From: Chytridium lagenaria | Taxonomy: Eukaryota; Chytridiomycota; Chytridiomycetes; Chytridiales; Chytridiaceae | Length of the DNA stretch: 64,000 bases | Direction of reading: 5' to 3' | NCBI GenBank assembly: GCA_025449115.1 | Contig: JAHLKC010000080.1 | Span: 62,001-126,000, forward strand | Part shown: piece by piece, positions 33,801 through 45,486 of the stretch | Numbering within the stretch: position 1 is the first letter of the stretch | Layout of the letters: each line of letters opens with the position of its first letter | Notes under the pieces: generated by a model | What the model was told of the DNA's origin: nothing | Database searches by the model: none | Seen by the model: the letters and a program-made list of their open reading frames with translations, nothing else | Position numbers and translations under genes: made by a program

Positions 33801-35216
33801 ACAATTTATCGGTAGATTTAGAATTTAGCAAAGCCTCAACCATGGAAGAACTCTACAGAGAAGTTTTCAAAGAACTTGACGAAGGTATACAATCTTCAAT
33901 TAAAATTCAATACCCACACATACACACAAGCGGACAGCTGCGAATTCTTGTTTCTTGAATCCTTTCCACAGACTAAGGCGGTTGGTGACTATCGACTTTT
34001 CTGTTTCTTGGATCAACTCGATGAGGCCATAACGACTGGAGCTAGCGAATACGAAGACTTTCACTATGATCCGTTGGTAATTCATCGCGACGCATTCAGA
34101 ACCAAAGGTTTTCTTGACGCCGTGCGCATTCGACTTAAATCGGCAAGAACTCAATTTCAAAATGGGGTCGCGGAATTCCATGATATTTGGTTTCAGATTA
34201 GTAATAGGTTTGAAAGTCAGAATCAGACAGGTGTGTTCATAAAGCTGCAGTTTTTTTCCCAGGGAAAATTAATGGTCCTGTTTTTTTTGGTCGGGTTTCC
34301 AGGGTCTTCGCGTGAGTCGTCACCGTCTTACTACCCACCATCCCCGGGGTACATTCCCTCCTCGCCATCGTACTACCCACCATCCCCCAGTCAAGATGAC
34401 ATCAGCGAACCACCTAACTCCTCCGTCCCCACAAATCCACAATCCCACTCTCAGCACAACACACCGCCATCACCACACCTGGGCTCCTCCACTCTGGCCG
34501 CCAGAGAGGCACCGAATATGTCTGCGGGTTTGCAAATGTCCTCAACAGCGTCATCCCCCAGCTATGTCCCTTTATCACCAACTTGGTCCCCGTCGTCATT
34601 AATTCAACCGGAGAACGACGAAACACCAGCTAGCCCAGATGTCTTCAATTCACGATTATTGTGCACCTCATACGCCGGACCCACCTCGTCGACCATTTCT
34701 CCTTTGACCCACGAAGCGAGCGAGCCTCCTGCTATTTATCCGCAACCTTCCATCATCGAAGATCACTCACTCATCTCCACTCCTGATATCTCGACATTGA
34801 CGCCTTCAAGACGGTTATTAGCTCCATTGTCTCGTTCCAGGTCAGTCGCAATCCAAACCAACTCACCCAATGGGTCCCATCACCGAAGTAATTCTTCACC
34901 TCCCTCCTTTACTCCCAAAGTCTCTCAAAACCTTCCCGTCGTGACAAAGCAGCAAAGTCCCGGGCCGCTTAAACGATCAGCGGAGGATGATGAAGGTGAT
35001 GAAGACAGTCAAGAGATTAAGAAAACCTGCACATTGTTGGATGATTTTGAAGGTTCTACAGAGGAGGTGAAACGGATGGAAGAAACTGTTCCGGTGTCCA
35101 CGAAACGTCGGGCTGAAGACAGCGAAAAAATTGGTGAACATAAGAACAAGAGGATTCGGGAAGAGCGCGTGGAGAGAAAGTTACGCCCTAAGACGATGAT
35201 GGCACGCAGGAGGTAG
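30888..35216 (+). CDS. long disordered protein with Tyr/Ser/Pro repeats
   Basis: Starts MKRWANRGGRQPEPFTTTFD at 30888; the first intron (30973-31013) joins FKR to YPESPSLKVFQNRFSHGRQS. A folded-looking helical N-domain (FAERWFGRANFIEIYL to ELRRWTKMINLEPYVYK) is followed by about 700 disordered residues: three 27-base repeats coding SSQSPSPYH (31451-31531), acidic stretches, and several short exons with GTAAGT donors (33122, 33374). A second globular-looking patch (ERICDFGEFVNVLAE, REVFKELDE, YRLFCFLDQLDEAI, AVRIRLKSARTQFQNGVAEF) precedes SPSYYPPSPGYIPSSPSYYP and SPSYVPLSPTWSPSS, which look like RNA polymerase II CTD heptads. The end is basic (RKLRPKTMMARRR), possibly a nuclear signal. A frame change near 32180 is needed. 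It may be two genes; I favour one. No family recognised. Confidence 0.6.
31451..31531 (+). repeat. 27-base tandem repeat, three copies
   Basis: Three nearly identical in-frame copies of a 27-base unit coding SSQSPSPYH within the disordered protein; the third copy differs at one Ser codon base and at its last residue. The near identity at the DNA level suggests recent expansion. Confidence 0.9.
34318..34395 (+). repeat. CTD-like YYPPSP coding repeat
   Basis: Codes SPSYYPPSPGYIPSSPSYYP with the CTACCCACCATCCCC block occurring twice; reminiscent of the YSPTSPS heptad of RNA polymerase II, in a non-polymerase protein. Confidence 0.75.
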
Positions 35217-36007
35217 GGCCTGGGATATGGAGAGGAGACGCCCCGTGGATACTCTGCGAATATGGATAATGGTTCAACATCTTCAAGATTATCTCTACAT
35301 TCCCTCAACTTGCTTTATTTGTTATTGTTAGCCTGCCATTCCCTTATTTTTTATTTCCCCACATCTTCATTTAAACCTAAGTACAAAATAAAAATGAATT
35401 TCCTATACAGCTATCTCTGTTTCAAAAAATCACGAGACATCAAAGAGTGATGTGACATCAACCGATCAAAAACCAATTCTCGGATACTCAAAAATGTTGA
35501 ATGACAACATACCGCCGTCTGTGGCGGTATCTGGGTTAGCATAAAGACATAGGCTAACCAGTATTCAAGAAAATATATTATCGGTTTCACAGTTCTCTAA
35601 GTTTTAAATAAGGAAAAGAAATCCACAACTTTTTTTTCCCTCTACCTCGTTCTAATACTTCGACTCCCAACTTTCATACAATCTATCGCTTTTGTGTCAA
35701 TGTCAATCTTGACAATAATTGACATAGTGCAAAGTTACGTATTAAAAAAAAATTCCTTAAAAAAACACGAGAACTGTAAAAAAACCCGTATATTGTTCTT
35801 AACGTTATGAAAGAAACCGCAACAAAGAAAGCGGGGATGAAACAAGAACCAAAAGATAATACGGAGAAAAATAAAAATCACAACGAGAAATCCCCGAAAA
35901 GTAGAAAAAGAATATGCAAAGTTAATTAATTGAGAAGGATGTGCCTTCAACGCAATAGAGGAGAAAGAAAAAAAGGATGTGTAGAGACCGCGAAAAAAAT
36001 CGCAAAT
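35217..36007. other. spacer with two consecutive hairpins
   Basis: 791 bases between convergent genes. Perfect hairpins are seen at 35509-35530 (8-base stem ATACCGCC, 6-base loop) and at 35534-35559 (7-base stem GGTTAGC, 12-base loop). A long A-rich region follows (35630-36000). No coding text recognised. Confidence 0.5.
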
Positions 36008-38401
36008 CTATTTCTTGTCTGCGGACGAAAGTGGGGATCCCCCAATAGGTGACGTCGCGATGCCAACGACTCTTGTGGTAATGGTTTGGAGGGGGGTCGG
36101 GAGGACGGCGACGATAGATGTCATCATAACGTCCATTTCGCTGCGGAGGCGTTGGTACGCTTGAACACGGTGTTCACGAAGATTATCAATCTAATGTGAA
36201 GAGGGTAAGACACAAGGCATGGATATGGAAAGAGTAAGTAAGAAGAAGAAAAAAAAAAAACGCACCTCCTCCCGTAATCCCGAGATATCCCTATCCCAAC
36301 ACTTATTCCGAATGCTGGTCAACCAAGGCGTCCACTCCCACTCTGGCTTTCCAGTCGCCTCTGCCAAAACCATCGCCAATTCCCCCCTCGCTCCTCCCTG
36401 CTGCAAAGCCACAACATCACTCCGATCCATCCACCTAACTCTCATCTCCTCCAACTGCTCCCTCAACTCGCCATTCTCCACCTCCAATCTCCCACATACC
36501 TCCTTCAACCCATCAATCTCCCTAGCTCCCTCCTCAAGCCTCAAATAACTCTCCCTCAACCTTTCAACCTCACCCATAGCTCCACGAAACTTCCGCTCAG
36601 CCTCCCGTCTACCAGTACGGGCCGTCACGAGCTCCCCTTCGCAGTCTCTTAGGCGTTTCTGGAGATCCTGGATTGTCATGGTGTCGGTCATTTCGACGCC
36701 TTGAGCTTCACGAGCGGCTTCATGGCGTTCACGGATGAGACGACGACGCTCGGATTCAAGCTCTTGGGCGGCGATAGAGGCGGATGAGAGATCGGAACGG
36801 AGATGTTCGAGATCGGCTTCCAAAGATGCCACGGCAGTGCCGTGGGAACGTTCGGCGTCACGGAGGTCTTGAAGAGTAGAGCGGAGTTGGTCTTGAAGGT
36901 TTGAGTTGGCGCGACGGAGGGAGGTTACGGTGCTTTTGTGGACCCGGTCAGCGTCTTGGAGGTTTTGGACGGCCACTGTAAGTTGTTCGCGGAGCTCTGA
37001 TGTATAAAATTAGTTCGGTTGTTTCGTTCTCCAAAAAAATTCAGTCTCACCAGCGTTTGCCCTCTCAAGAGAAGCGACGTACTCGTAAACTCCTGTTGAT
37101 GATTTCCTTTTTATGCTTCTTTCAGTTCTACCTTCAGAACCACCAGCCATTCCTCCCACTTTGCCTTCTCCGTCTTCAGGCACAGAGTTCAGAGTCCTCA
37201 CATCTTCATTCGAAGGTGGGGTACCAGGCTGTCCATCCATGACTACATCCTCAATATCCAGCCGACTCATTGACAAATTCATACTTGCACGTTTACTAGC
37301 CTTAAGTGCAGCAGGCTCGGATGATGGAGATGACGGAGGTTCATGATGATAACTGTGTTTAGGGATAGGGATGGTGCGAGGTGATGTAGTTTCGGGCCCA
37401 CGGGAGAGAAGATCCTTGTATTCGGAGACGAGGGAGGTGTTGGCAGCGACAAGCTGTTGGCCAATCTCCGCAGCGATAATAAGGTCTTAAGTAAAATGTA
37501 AAAAGTTAATGACCTTAGACTGGGACTATGGCTCGAAAACAACTCAATAATGTCAAGGGACCATGAAATCAGTGTTCTCAAAAGCAGCAAAGGATCCATC
37601 AAACAAAGTTATAAGGCATCTCTCAACTCACCTCTCTCCTTCTCTCGGATGGTGGCTAATGCCTCCTTCAACCTATACCTCAGGTCCTCTGTTGACATAG
37701 TGTTCAGAATATCGTCTTCGTCTTCTTCCGGGGGTGATGGAGGAGGTAAAGAGAGAAGGATTGGAGAGGAAGGGTTGGTATTTGCTGCAACTTCTGAGAA
37801 GTGTGCTGCCAGTGAAAGTTCGATCTGATGTTGTAAAGAAGGTGCTGTTTGCTGCGGTGGTTGACGCTTTGACGACGGGATGATGATGCGGATGCAGATG
37901 CAAGGTATAGATCTGTTCGTTGCAGCAGTTGGTTAGAGATGAGGTGATCAAGGGGAGACAGCAAGAGGAAAACGACGGACGACAATAAGGGGAAAATTTT
38001 AAGACCCAGCCAGAGTGTGGGGTAGCGCTGCCCGTCACAAGCCACAGGGCATGAGAGAATGGACAGGATGAGGAGGTCGGGACGAAGCGGCAGTAGTAGA
38101 CATCGCTTTTTTCTGTGGAGGTGACATGCTTCCAATCGCATCAGTTCCATCGGACTCCTTCACGATTCTCCTTACAACTGTAGTTTGATAACTCCTACAA
38201 TAGAAGCGATTGCATTTGCCGGATGCTCACCTTCGGAGATATCTGTCAAGGCTCCGCACTTCTGGGAACCTTGTCAGAAGAAGACGAAGCCGACGGAGGA
38301 CGGTTGGTTGACGGTGATGCCTCCAAACCCCCAGACACGGGAGCAGGGATTTCGACGGTGGAAGAAGACTCTGAATCTGCGTTGACGATCTTGAATGGCA
38401 T
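36008..38401 (-). CDS. coiled-coil protein with CC1-box motif (possible motor adaptor)
   Basis: Minus strand, starting MPFKIVNADSESSSTVEIPA at 38401 and ending SSADKK at 36008. A disordered leader and TMSTEDLRYRLKEALATIRE lead across an intron into EKERDLIIAAEIGQQLVAAN TSLVSEYKDLL (exon about 37051-37485). This matches the CC1 box (AAxxGxxL) and its flanks in TRAK/HAP1 and BICD-type dynein adaptors, for example ERDLELAARIGQ in animal TRAK. A Ser/Pro linker and then about 240 residues of continuous coiled coil follow (NLQDQLRSTLQDLRDAERSH, SLEADLEHLRSDLSSASIAA, REAERKFRGAMGEVERLRES), ending VYEYVASLERANAGELREQL upstream and IDNLREHRVQAYQRLRSEM downstream. One frame change is needed near 38250. 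Function as cargo adaptor is inference from the motif. Confidence 0.65.
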
Positions 38402-39000
38402 TCTCTATCCTTTCTTCCGCTTATTGTTGGTGCTTCAAGGGAGACGGGATGCAAGGTTTGGATGTGTGTGTATTGCGTATTGTTAGGATGTGTAGGATGT
38501 GAATGAATGATGTGAATTCAAGAGCAGCCCTTTCTCCTTTTGTTTCCTCACTTTCCTTCCCTCTCCTTCACAGAGGGCCGTAGATGAATGACGGACTCGA
38601 GCGAGACGACGGATGAAGGAAGGAAGGAAGGTGGCAACTGGATGGATGAATGGGTGGGATGAGCCCCGTTTCAAAACGAAGATTTTTTGCCCCAAAAGGA
38701 ATTACTTTCGGGATTCCATGCTCTCATTGGCCCAACGCTGAGCACATGACTATAGTTCCAATGCTTCGGATTTAAAGGTGTTTTGTACTACAAAGTGGCT
38801 CAGGGTACCGGTTCCATGGAATGGGTTCACTCTTTAAAGTTCTCTGCTGGCATCCGTCTCCCTCGGTGACCATTGCACAGCCCAATGAGCCCTCTGGCGT
38901 CACGCTTGCATGCTACTCGAGAACAATATGATCAAACAAACGAGAGCAAAGATATACATAAAGCCCATCCTGAAGATTTGTTTAATTCTAATCATTGTCT
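38402..39000. other. intergenic, promoter of the coiled-coil gene
   Basis: 599 bases. Rich in GGAT/GAAT short direct repeats around 38490-38660 (GATGAATG, GGAAGGAAGG). It carries the 5' region of the coiled-coil gene and the 3' end of the membrane gene that stops at 39001. No gene seen. Confidence 0.4.
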
Positions 39001-41128
39001 TCACTCTCCATTGCACAATCCCTCCCAGAGAGCAAAGAACCGAATCTCACACTTCTCCATGCTAATATTAAAAAATACAGAAAGAGGGATCGCCACGCAA
39101 AGTAATAAAACCAAAAACATCAACACAGTTTTTGTGGCAATCATCGTCAAGATGGAACCTACAAACAAAACGCCGCTTAAAATCAGGAACATGTCGATCA
39201 GGAGCACGGCTGACCCGCACCCTACAAAGGCATTCCAATGATTGTTCTGCGTAGAGTAAGTCGTAAACATAGCGGCTGGAATCTTACGAGAGGATTAGAG
39301 ATGAAGTTTCGTCTTTCGGGTCTTGCTTCATCATAGTTCCGTAAATTGCTCTGATATTGTTAATGAGCCTTCATAAAACATCTTACTCTAATATCTTTTA
39401 TCATCAATAATTTAAAGTCAACATCAAACTTACCAGTCCGCGAATGCTCAAAGGTGATAACAAACAACCACTGGCTGATTTGTGTCGACTCGTTCACCTT
39501 CTTTACATGCGTCAACAGCGCCGCTCCACCAAAAGCGGAGGAAACGTTAACCGAATATTCCGTATCGTAATCCCTTTGCTGCCGCAAAATGATGGAGAGA
39601 TAGTCATACGGCCACTTTCATTGCAATAGCTGAATTTTCGTCAATTATGACTCACAAGAGACTGTGACAACACCCACCTTGTGATGTTTATAAAAGCGGA
39701 AAGAAGGTCAAACAACGCCAATACGTACAAGCTCTGCCTGACTTGAAAAATAAAAGGTTTTTGCCTCCACAAAAGGTACTTGACCTCGAATGCTTTGTCT
39801 TCGCATTTTACTAAAACCTTTTGGCGGACCCAACGCTTCCATCTCGCCCACCGACTGATGGATTCAACCTCATTTTCTCTGGATATTTCTTCCCCCTTGT
39901 TTGTGTTCCTCGCTTTAAGTAGTCCTATGATATCTGTAGATGACATCTCACTAACAATTTCGACAGAAAGGATATTGCGTTCTGCCATGACTCGTTCCAT
40001 AGATAAATCCGACGAAACTTTAGTTCCCGTTCTCTAACTGTTAATAGCGAGGTAAGAGCACTGCAGATTAATATGAGAAATGCTTGGTAGTGTAGTTACA
40101 TGACAGCGTAGATCCCGGTATGGTTATAAACCCTAGCGGATCCATAGTTTCCGTAGCAAATGTCACTGTTATCCTAATTCTGTAAGAATGCTTGTATAGC
40201 TTGATTCACGTACCAAGGTGCACACACCAGAAAATTCCGATAGCAAGTGCAATTACAAACCTGATTTATGTTAGGGCCAAAATACAATAAGAACAATGCA
40301 AGCTAGAAAACTTACGGATGATGAACAATAGCCGTCGCAATAAAAATCATCGTCACTGATGTTGCATACACAAACTGTCGAAACACTTGAAACTTCTCCA
40401 AAATAGCCTAAAATTAGAACTCATCAGGTTCATCTTTTCTCTTTAAGTATAACACTTACGTTCCGGGAAGGAAAATAATACGATGCGATGAACAGCGGCG
40501 CGAAAAACAACCACACGAACATTGCAACATAAATATATGCATATTTTTCGATGGTTTTTTGAGAAAGGCATCGGAATAGGATATAGCTGCAATACCGAAT
40601 GATACGCACGAAATCATAATGTAAGTCTCTACAAAGCTGTTAGCGAGTAAAGCGAGCAGGTGAAAAATCAAAACTAACCGTAGTATGGCCCAACGATGAG
40701 AGCAAACAATGAACCGTAGAGAAACAGACCAAACACCCCTGTTACCATAATCAACTTATTGTACGCGAATGACTTGATGTTATACTGCAACTATCCATAT
40801 TAGCTCCTCAATTATAATAATATCGCACCATGAAGTCCCGCTCAATGGATCCATCAACGAATGTCAATGCCCAAGGCCGAATAGGATGTCTCCGAAATGT
40901 CTCTTCCAACGTCCTTGTCACAGGTGATGCCCCTGCAGGTTCAGTGGCGGTCAATGATAGAAGGGCTGTGGTGATGGATTTGTGACCAGCAGTTGCTGTG
41001 GTGTCGCTTCGTTGAACAGTAATGGGTACCAGATGTTGGGGTTTGATGGTTGGAAGGCTGGAGACTGAGCCGTCGTGGGACTGATCGCATATCGGAGAGC
41101 TCTCTATGTCACGTAAGGGTTGGGCCAT
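39001..41128 (-). CDS. multipass membrane protein, unknown family, copy 1
   Basis: Minus strand from MAQPLRDIESSPICDQSHDG (41128) to RFFALWEGLCNGE (39001), at least eight exons. The N-terminal signature LEETFRRHPIRPWALTFVDG SIERDFM is followed by TM segments (NKLIMVTGVFGLFLYGSLFA; YIYVAMFVWLFFAPLFIASY YFPSRN), a cytosolic part with a basic block (RWARWKRWVRQKVLVKCEDK), the conserved YLLWRQKPFIFQVRQSLYVL ALFDLLSAFI, and last TM pairs before the end motif MEKCEIRFFALWEGLC. The same order is found in the genes at 53639-55991 and 56405-58609. Frame change near 40535 (MHIFMLQCS versus YAYIYVAMF). No catalytic domain recognised. It is the most distant of the three copies and on the opposite strand. 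Confidence 0.7.
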
Positions 41129-41829
41129 GATGCTTTAGTACCGATAACTGAAAATCATTGGGTAGTTGTATACATGGGATCTCCATGGATACTGCAGAAA
41201 GTCCTCTTACCAGTAGAGTTATGCCATCGACGCTACCTTTGAAAATCTAAGGTTTTTGATAGATCTTTCTGTTTGAGCGTGGTATAGGAAGTAGAGAGCC
41301 TGGTATAAGAGGAGCTAAAGTTTCGCATCTATCCATCTGTCAGAGACTACGGCGATAAATAAACAGGAAAGATGGAGATGAAGAATACATCAGCGTTTCA
41401 AAAATAATATCGTACACTAATGACTCTGGCGCCATCGTCAACGGCTCTGATCCGATAGCTATATGGTAAGATGTCCGTGTAAGTTACACTGGTGAAGGAA
41501 CTCCTTGCAAAACATATTTGGGGCCAGCGACAGTCATCGAAAATCAAAGCTGATCGATTTTAACTTCTGCACGGTGAGCATTAATGGATTTTGGTAATGT
41601 ACTCCATTCAGCATTAAAAAAAAGGCCTGCAGAAAATATCTTCGCCAGAACATTCACATCATGTGAAAACAAAAACCGGGATCGCAAAACCAGAAAAGAA
41701 AGAGATTCAACAAACAACGAAATAAGATAAAAATAAGGTCCTAATCTTAAAAAGCGTAGTTGCAAAAAGGCAATAGAAGTCATTAAAAATACTATAACGC
41801 CACCTTCCTCCGAACTTCCTCTATAACCT
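41129..41829. other. intergenic, no gene seen
   Basis: 701 bases between two minus-strand genes: 5' region of membrane copy 1 and 3' end of the PH-domain gene. AT-rich, with no long frame that shows homology. Confidence 0.4.
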
Positions 41830-44800
41830 CTACAACCTACCCACAATCTCCCTCCTCTCATCCACGACCCTCTTCACCTCTCCGCCATTCCCAGCATTTT
41901 TCACCAATCTAACACTTCCTCCCATTCTCCCACGCACCCCTCCACCCTTGCTCCAAGCGTTCTCCTTCCTCCCTTCTTCAAAACTCCACCAACACGTTCC
42001 ACGAAAAACGGTACCGAAACCGTCACAAACGACATCACAAATTCTTTTGTAGGGTAAACACGTGTAGCAGGAAGAGGCGAGGTGATGGGGTTTCGACGGG
42101 TCGAAGGGATGGGACTGGATTCATCGGAATCGTCGCCTTGAAGACGGCGGAGGATACGGAGGAGAGAGGTGGTGGCGTTTTGAAGGTCGGTGAGGGATTG
42201 GGGATCGAGAGCGATGGGATCTTCGTCGTCAATTTTTTGGAAACGCGGTACAGGGTTGAGAGGCGATGGAGAGTGTGTGGGTTTGTTGAGGTACGCGGTG
42301 GGGATAGCGAAACCATCAGAGGAGATGACGGACATGCGGTGGTCGGTGGCGCGTTGCTGTTAACAAAAAAAATATAAAGTGAATTAATGAATTGAGCCAA
42401 GACTTAAAGAAATGGAACAGAAGAATAGGCAAGTTGGTAAAAGAGGACTCACCATTTGTCTGATAGAAGCCCCTTTTTCAACGGAGGTGATGGCGTATCC
42501 CCCACATCCGATGCTGGCGACGGACCATCCCTACTCCCACCTCCACCAGGTCCTATGATTGGTGTGGTTGGATGCACACCAGCAGCAATAGCCGCTCCGA
42601 AAATAGTGGGTCCCTTCATTACCCTCCCATCCGGTGGTTGTAGTTGCTCCGGTCGTAACGGCACAGGCATAGGATAATTCGGTCTCGGCGGTGTCCCATT
42701 ATTGGGGCGTCCATTCAGCGAATCACCACGTGTAGGTTTCAAGTTCTGCGGAAACGTTTGCGGAATCGCTGGTACAGGTGGAGCACCGGCTGTTAAAGGG
42801 GGATAGCGATACCCTTCTGAACCGCTAGAATTGGTGAGCCTGCTGCGTCGGTTGGTGAGACCACGTTCCATGGTGGTTGTACCGTCAGAGTTGCTGACAG
42901 ACATGACACTGGTTCCGGCGGCTTGGTCGCGAACGATAAGGTCGGCGACAGAGCGTTGCCAAGCCCCCATACGAGCAAGAGAAGGGTGGGTGGGATCCAT
43001 AACAACTTGACGGGGTTGTTGAGGGGGAAGAGGGTGAGGTTCTGAGGCATCTTGATCGTTATCATCGTCATCATCTTCGTCCTCAACCTCGTCGTTATCG
43101 CGAACCATAGCGGTGAGTTCGCGGTTGGAAGGAATGAGTGAGGCGCTGTCACCGCCTGCGGCGGACATGCGGGAGAGGAGGAAGGTCCAGCGACGGTATT
43201 CGGCGGCGGTGGAGCGCGGAGGATGTAGTCGCGGTTTTGGGTGTGGATGACAAAGGTGCGCGCGGCTTTGGATTCGGGTCCCTTGCGGGGTGTGGAACGA
43301 CGGATTGGACAGACTGCATTGCGGCTGTTGGAATGATCCACTATATTACCAATCAGAAAGGATTTAATAACATAATCCCATATTTCTCTTAGAGCTACAC
43401 AATAATAACCTTAGGCATATGATAATACTTGGTGTAAATATCCGGGTTGCTCCCTTCCTTCCTTCTCCTTGATAACTCGCAATTAATGGATTGTCAACGC
43501 AGGCATAGGTGGATTCGTCGGATAAAACCTTCCCAAAGCCGAAATAAACTCCTTAGACACATCATTCTCGTATGTCTCGCCGGATCAAACGTCAACAAAT
43601 TGATATGTTCCGGTAACCGATGCCGTTTAGTGACAAGCAGATCAAGAGGAGTCCATCAAGCGAAAAAGACGTTTTTGAAATGTGCCTCTGCGGTTTTGTT
43701 TAAAGAGGTGCCCAGAGAAGATCACGGCCATCAGGTCGTCAGCAGCGGAAGGGGGCGGGTAGTTTGCGGTGGGAGATACGGAACGATCGATGGATTTTTG
43801 TCGAGGGTTGGATCGGATACCAGCGTTGTCGGCTGAACGTGCTTCACGTTCGTTTTCAGGGATGATTGTCCTGGTGGCGGGTAGCCCTTCCATCTGTCGT
43901 CGTCCTCCATCGTCGAATTATCCACTGGTCCAGCATTCCTCATACCCGGATGTTGTTGTTGTTGCTGAACAGGCTGCCTTGTGTTGTGAGGCCCGCCATA
44001 TCCAGACGGCTGTCCGGCATAGCCTTGAGGTCCGCCCATCACTTGCTGAGAGGGTTGCTGCTGGTAATTCCCATATCCCTGCGGCTGTTTGTGTTGTTGT
44101 TGCTGCTGCTGCGGTGGAGCAGCATATCCCTGCGGCTCGTCATCATCCTCCTCCAACTGGCCGAAATCGGTGACAGGTTTCAGTGTAAACGTCGTAGGTG
44201 CCGCAATATGGCCCATACCAACACCAAACTTCACAGGCGCCTGCGCTGAGTTTCATCGATGTACTTCAGCTCCTGGTTTTGAGCCAGCTGGGAGTTGGGC
44301 TGCAACCAACCTTCTTGACCAGTAGTCCTCTTTGATATCCAGTATCGATTCCAGGAGCGCTCTAAACAGAAGGGTGAGCGATGAAAGAAAGATCATATAC
44401 TCACGGTGCCAAAGCTTGTAGATGCAAACAACTCCTCAGCCATACGCCTGGCCTCATCTTTTAAATCTCTAGAGTCTCTGTTGGCATTACTCGCAAGTTC
44501 TGAAGAATCCGCCTGGGATTCCATCGCTCCATATTCCGAGTAGATAGAGTAGTGTGTGGTTGAAAGGTGGTCGATTTTGGGAAGTGTTTTGAGTAGGCGG
44601 CGAAGGGTAAGATGCAGGTGGGAGGGCTTCTGCTTACAAACCGTTAAGATATGGATCACCTTAAAAAAACTTGAAAGAGAAAACAAGAGAGATAAATTAC
44701 CATAGCACCCTGAACCGGTCCACCAAACCGTTGTGATGGATAAGCGCTTCCGCCTGGACTCAGCGGTCCGGAAGGCACTCCAGGTCCACCGACATTTGTA

Positions 44801-44889
44801 AGGTTGAGAACGTTGGTTTGAGGAGGAGGTGGCTGGAAGCGTGGACGCTGCTGTGATCCTTGCCTCTGCTGTTGTTGCTGCTGCTGCAT
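41830..44889 (-). CDS. PH-domain protein with Gln-rich regions
   Basis: Minus strand from MQQQQQQQRQGSQQRPRFQP (44889) to ERREIVGRL (41830). An N-terminal helical part (VIHILTVCKQKPSHLHLTLR, RDLKDEARRMAEELFAST) is followed by a poly-Gln segment and TQRR..VKFGVGMGHIAAPTTF. The PH domain is split across exons: FSGHLFKQNRRGTFQKRLFRL near 43710, a variable loop region, FVIHTQNRDYILRA near 43240, and the closing helix STAAEYRRWTFLLSRM with its conserved Trp near 43170. PH domains bind phosphoinositides or proteins at membranes. A long Pro-rich, acidic linker follows and a helical C-terminus (LTDLQNATTSLLRILRRLQG, EFVMSFVTVSVPFFVERVGG). Frame changes near 43225, 43600, 43660, 44245 and 41895. It could be two genes meeting in 43340-43500; continuous PH text argues for one. 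Confidence 0.55.
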
Positions 44890-45486
44890 GATCACTAGCC
44901 GGATAGATGATCAGCTGTAGGAGGTGAACAAAGACGGGCTGTGTGTGTGTGTAGATGACGGCCCTCTCACTCTCGCAACGTCCTCTGGAGAAGCGTTTTT
45001 TTTGCGTGAAAGACGGTCTGGAATGTGCAAAAAATTAATGTCCCACCCTCGTGCCACATGGGCAGGGTGGTGCTCGTGGAATGCCAGAAACTCTAGACGC
45101 GCACATGACAAAAGACGCGCAGGAGATGGGGGTCGCCATCTCCCTATCGCCACTAGTACAAATGTGACGGTCTGCTATCCTCGCCATCGTCAAGTTCTAG
45201 ATTGATATGAAGGAGTGGACCGTGAATATGCAAAAACTACTGCTGATTACTGGCAACCTGTAAGCCATGCGGTTCTGACGGTGAACGAGCAAAAGTCAAT
45301 TGGAGAAAACAAAGGTCATTGAGCCTTTCAAAGTGTAAGCGATATTTGCATAAATAAATACTTTAATGAGCTTAAGAAAATATGTGAAAACGGTGTAACT
45401 GCAACAGAAAAAGTAGAGTAACTGAACAATTAGAAACAAATGAACGCTGTAATGGCGGAAAAAAAAGTAGATAACGATCTTGGAGT
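44890..45486. other. intergenic with TG microsatellite
   Basis: 597 bases holding the 5' region of the PH gene and the 3' end of the GPI-anchored copy B. A (TG)7 run is at 44940-44953. Two near-identical blocks around TCTCCTC/TCGCCA are too short to interpret. No gene seen. Confidence 0.4.
44940..44953. repeat. (TG)7 microsatellite
   Basis: Seven TG units in the spacer upstream of the PH-domain gene. Confidence 0.85.

Noticed and set aside
43866..44249. Leu-rich plus-strand frame suggesting a membrane protein
   Set aside because: It is the antisense of the Gln-rich region of the PH-domain gene.
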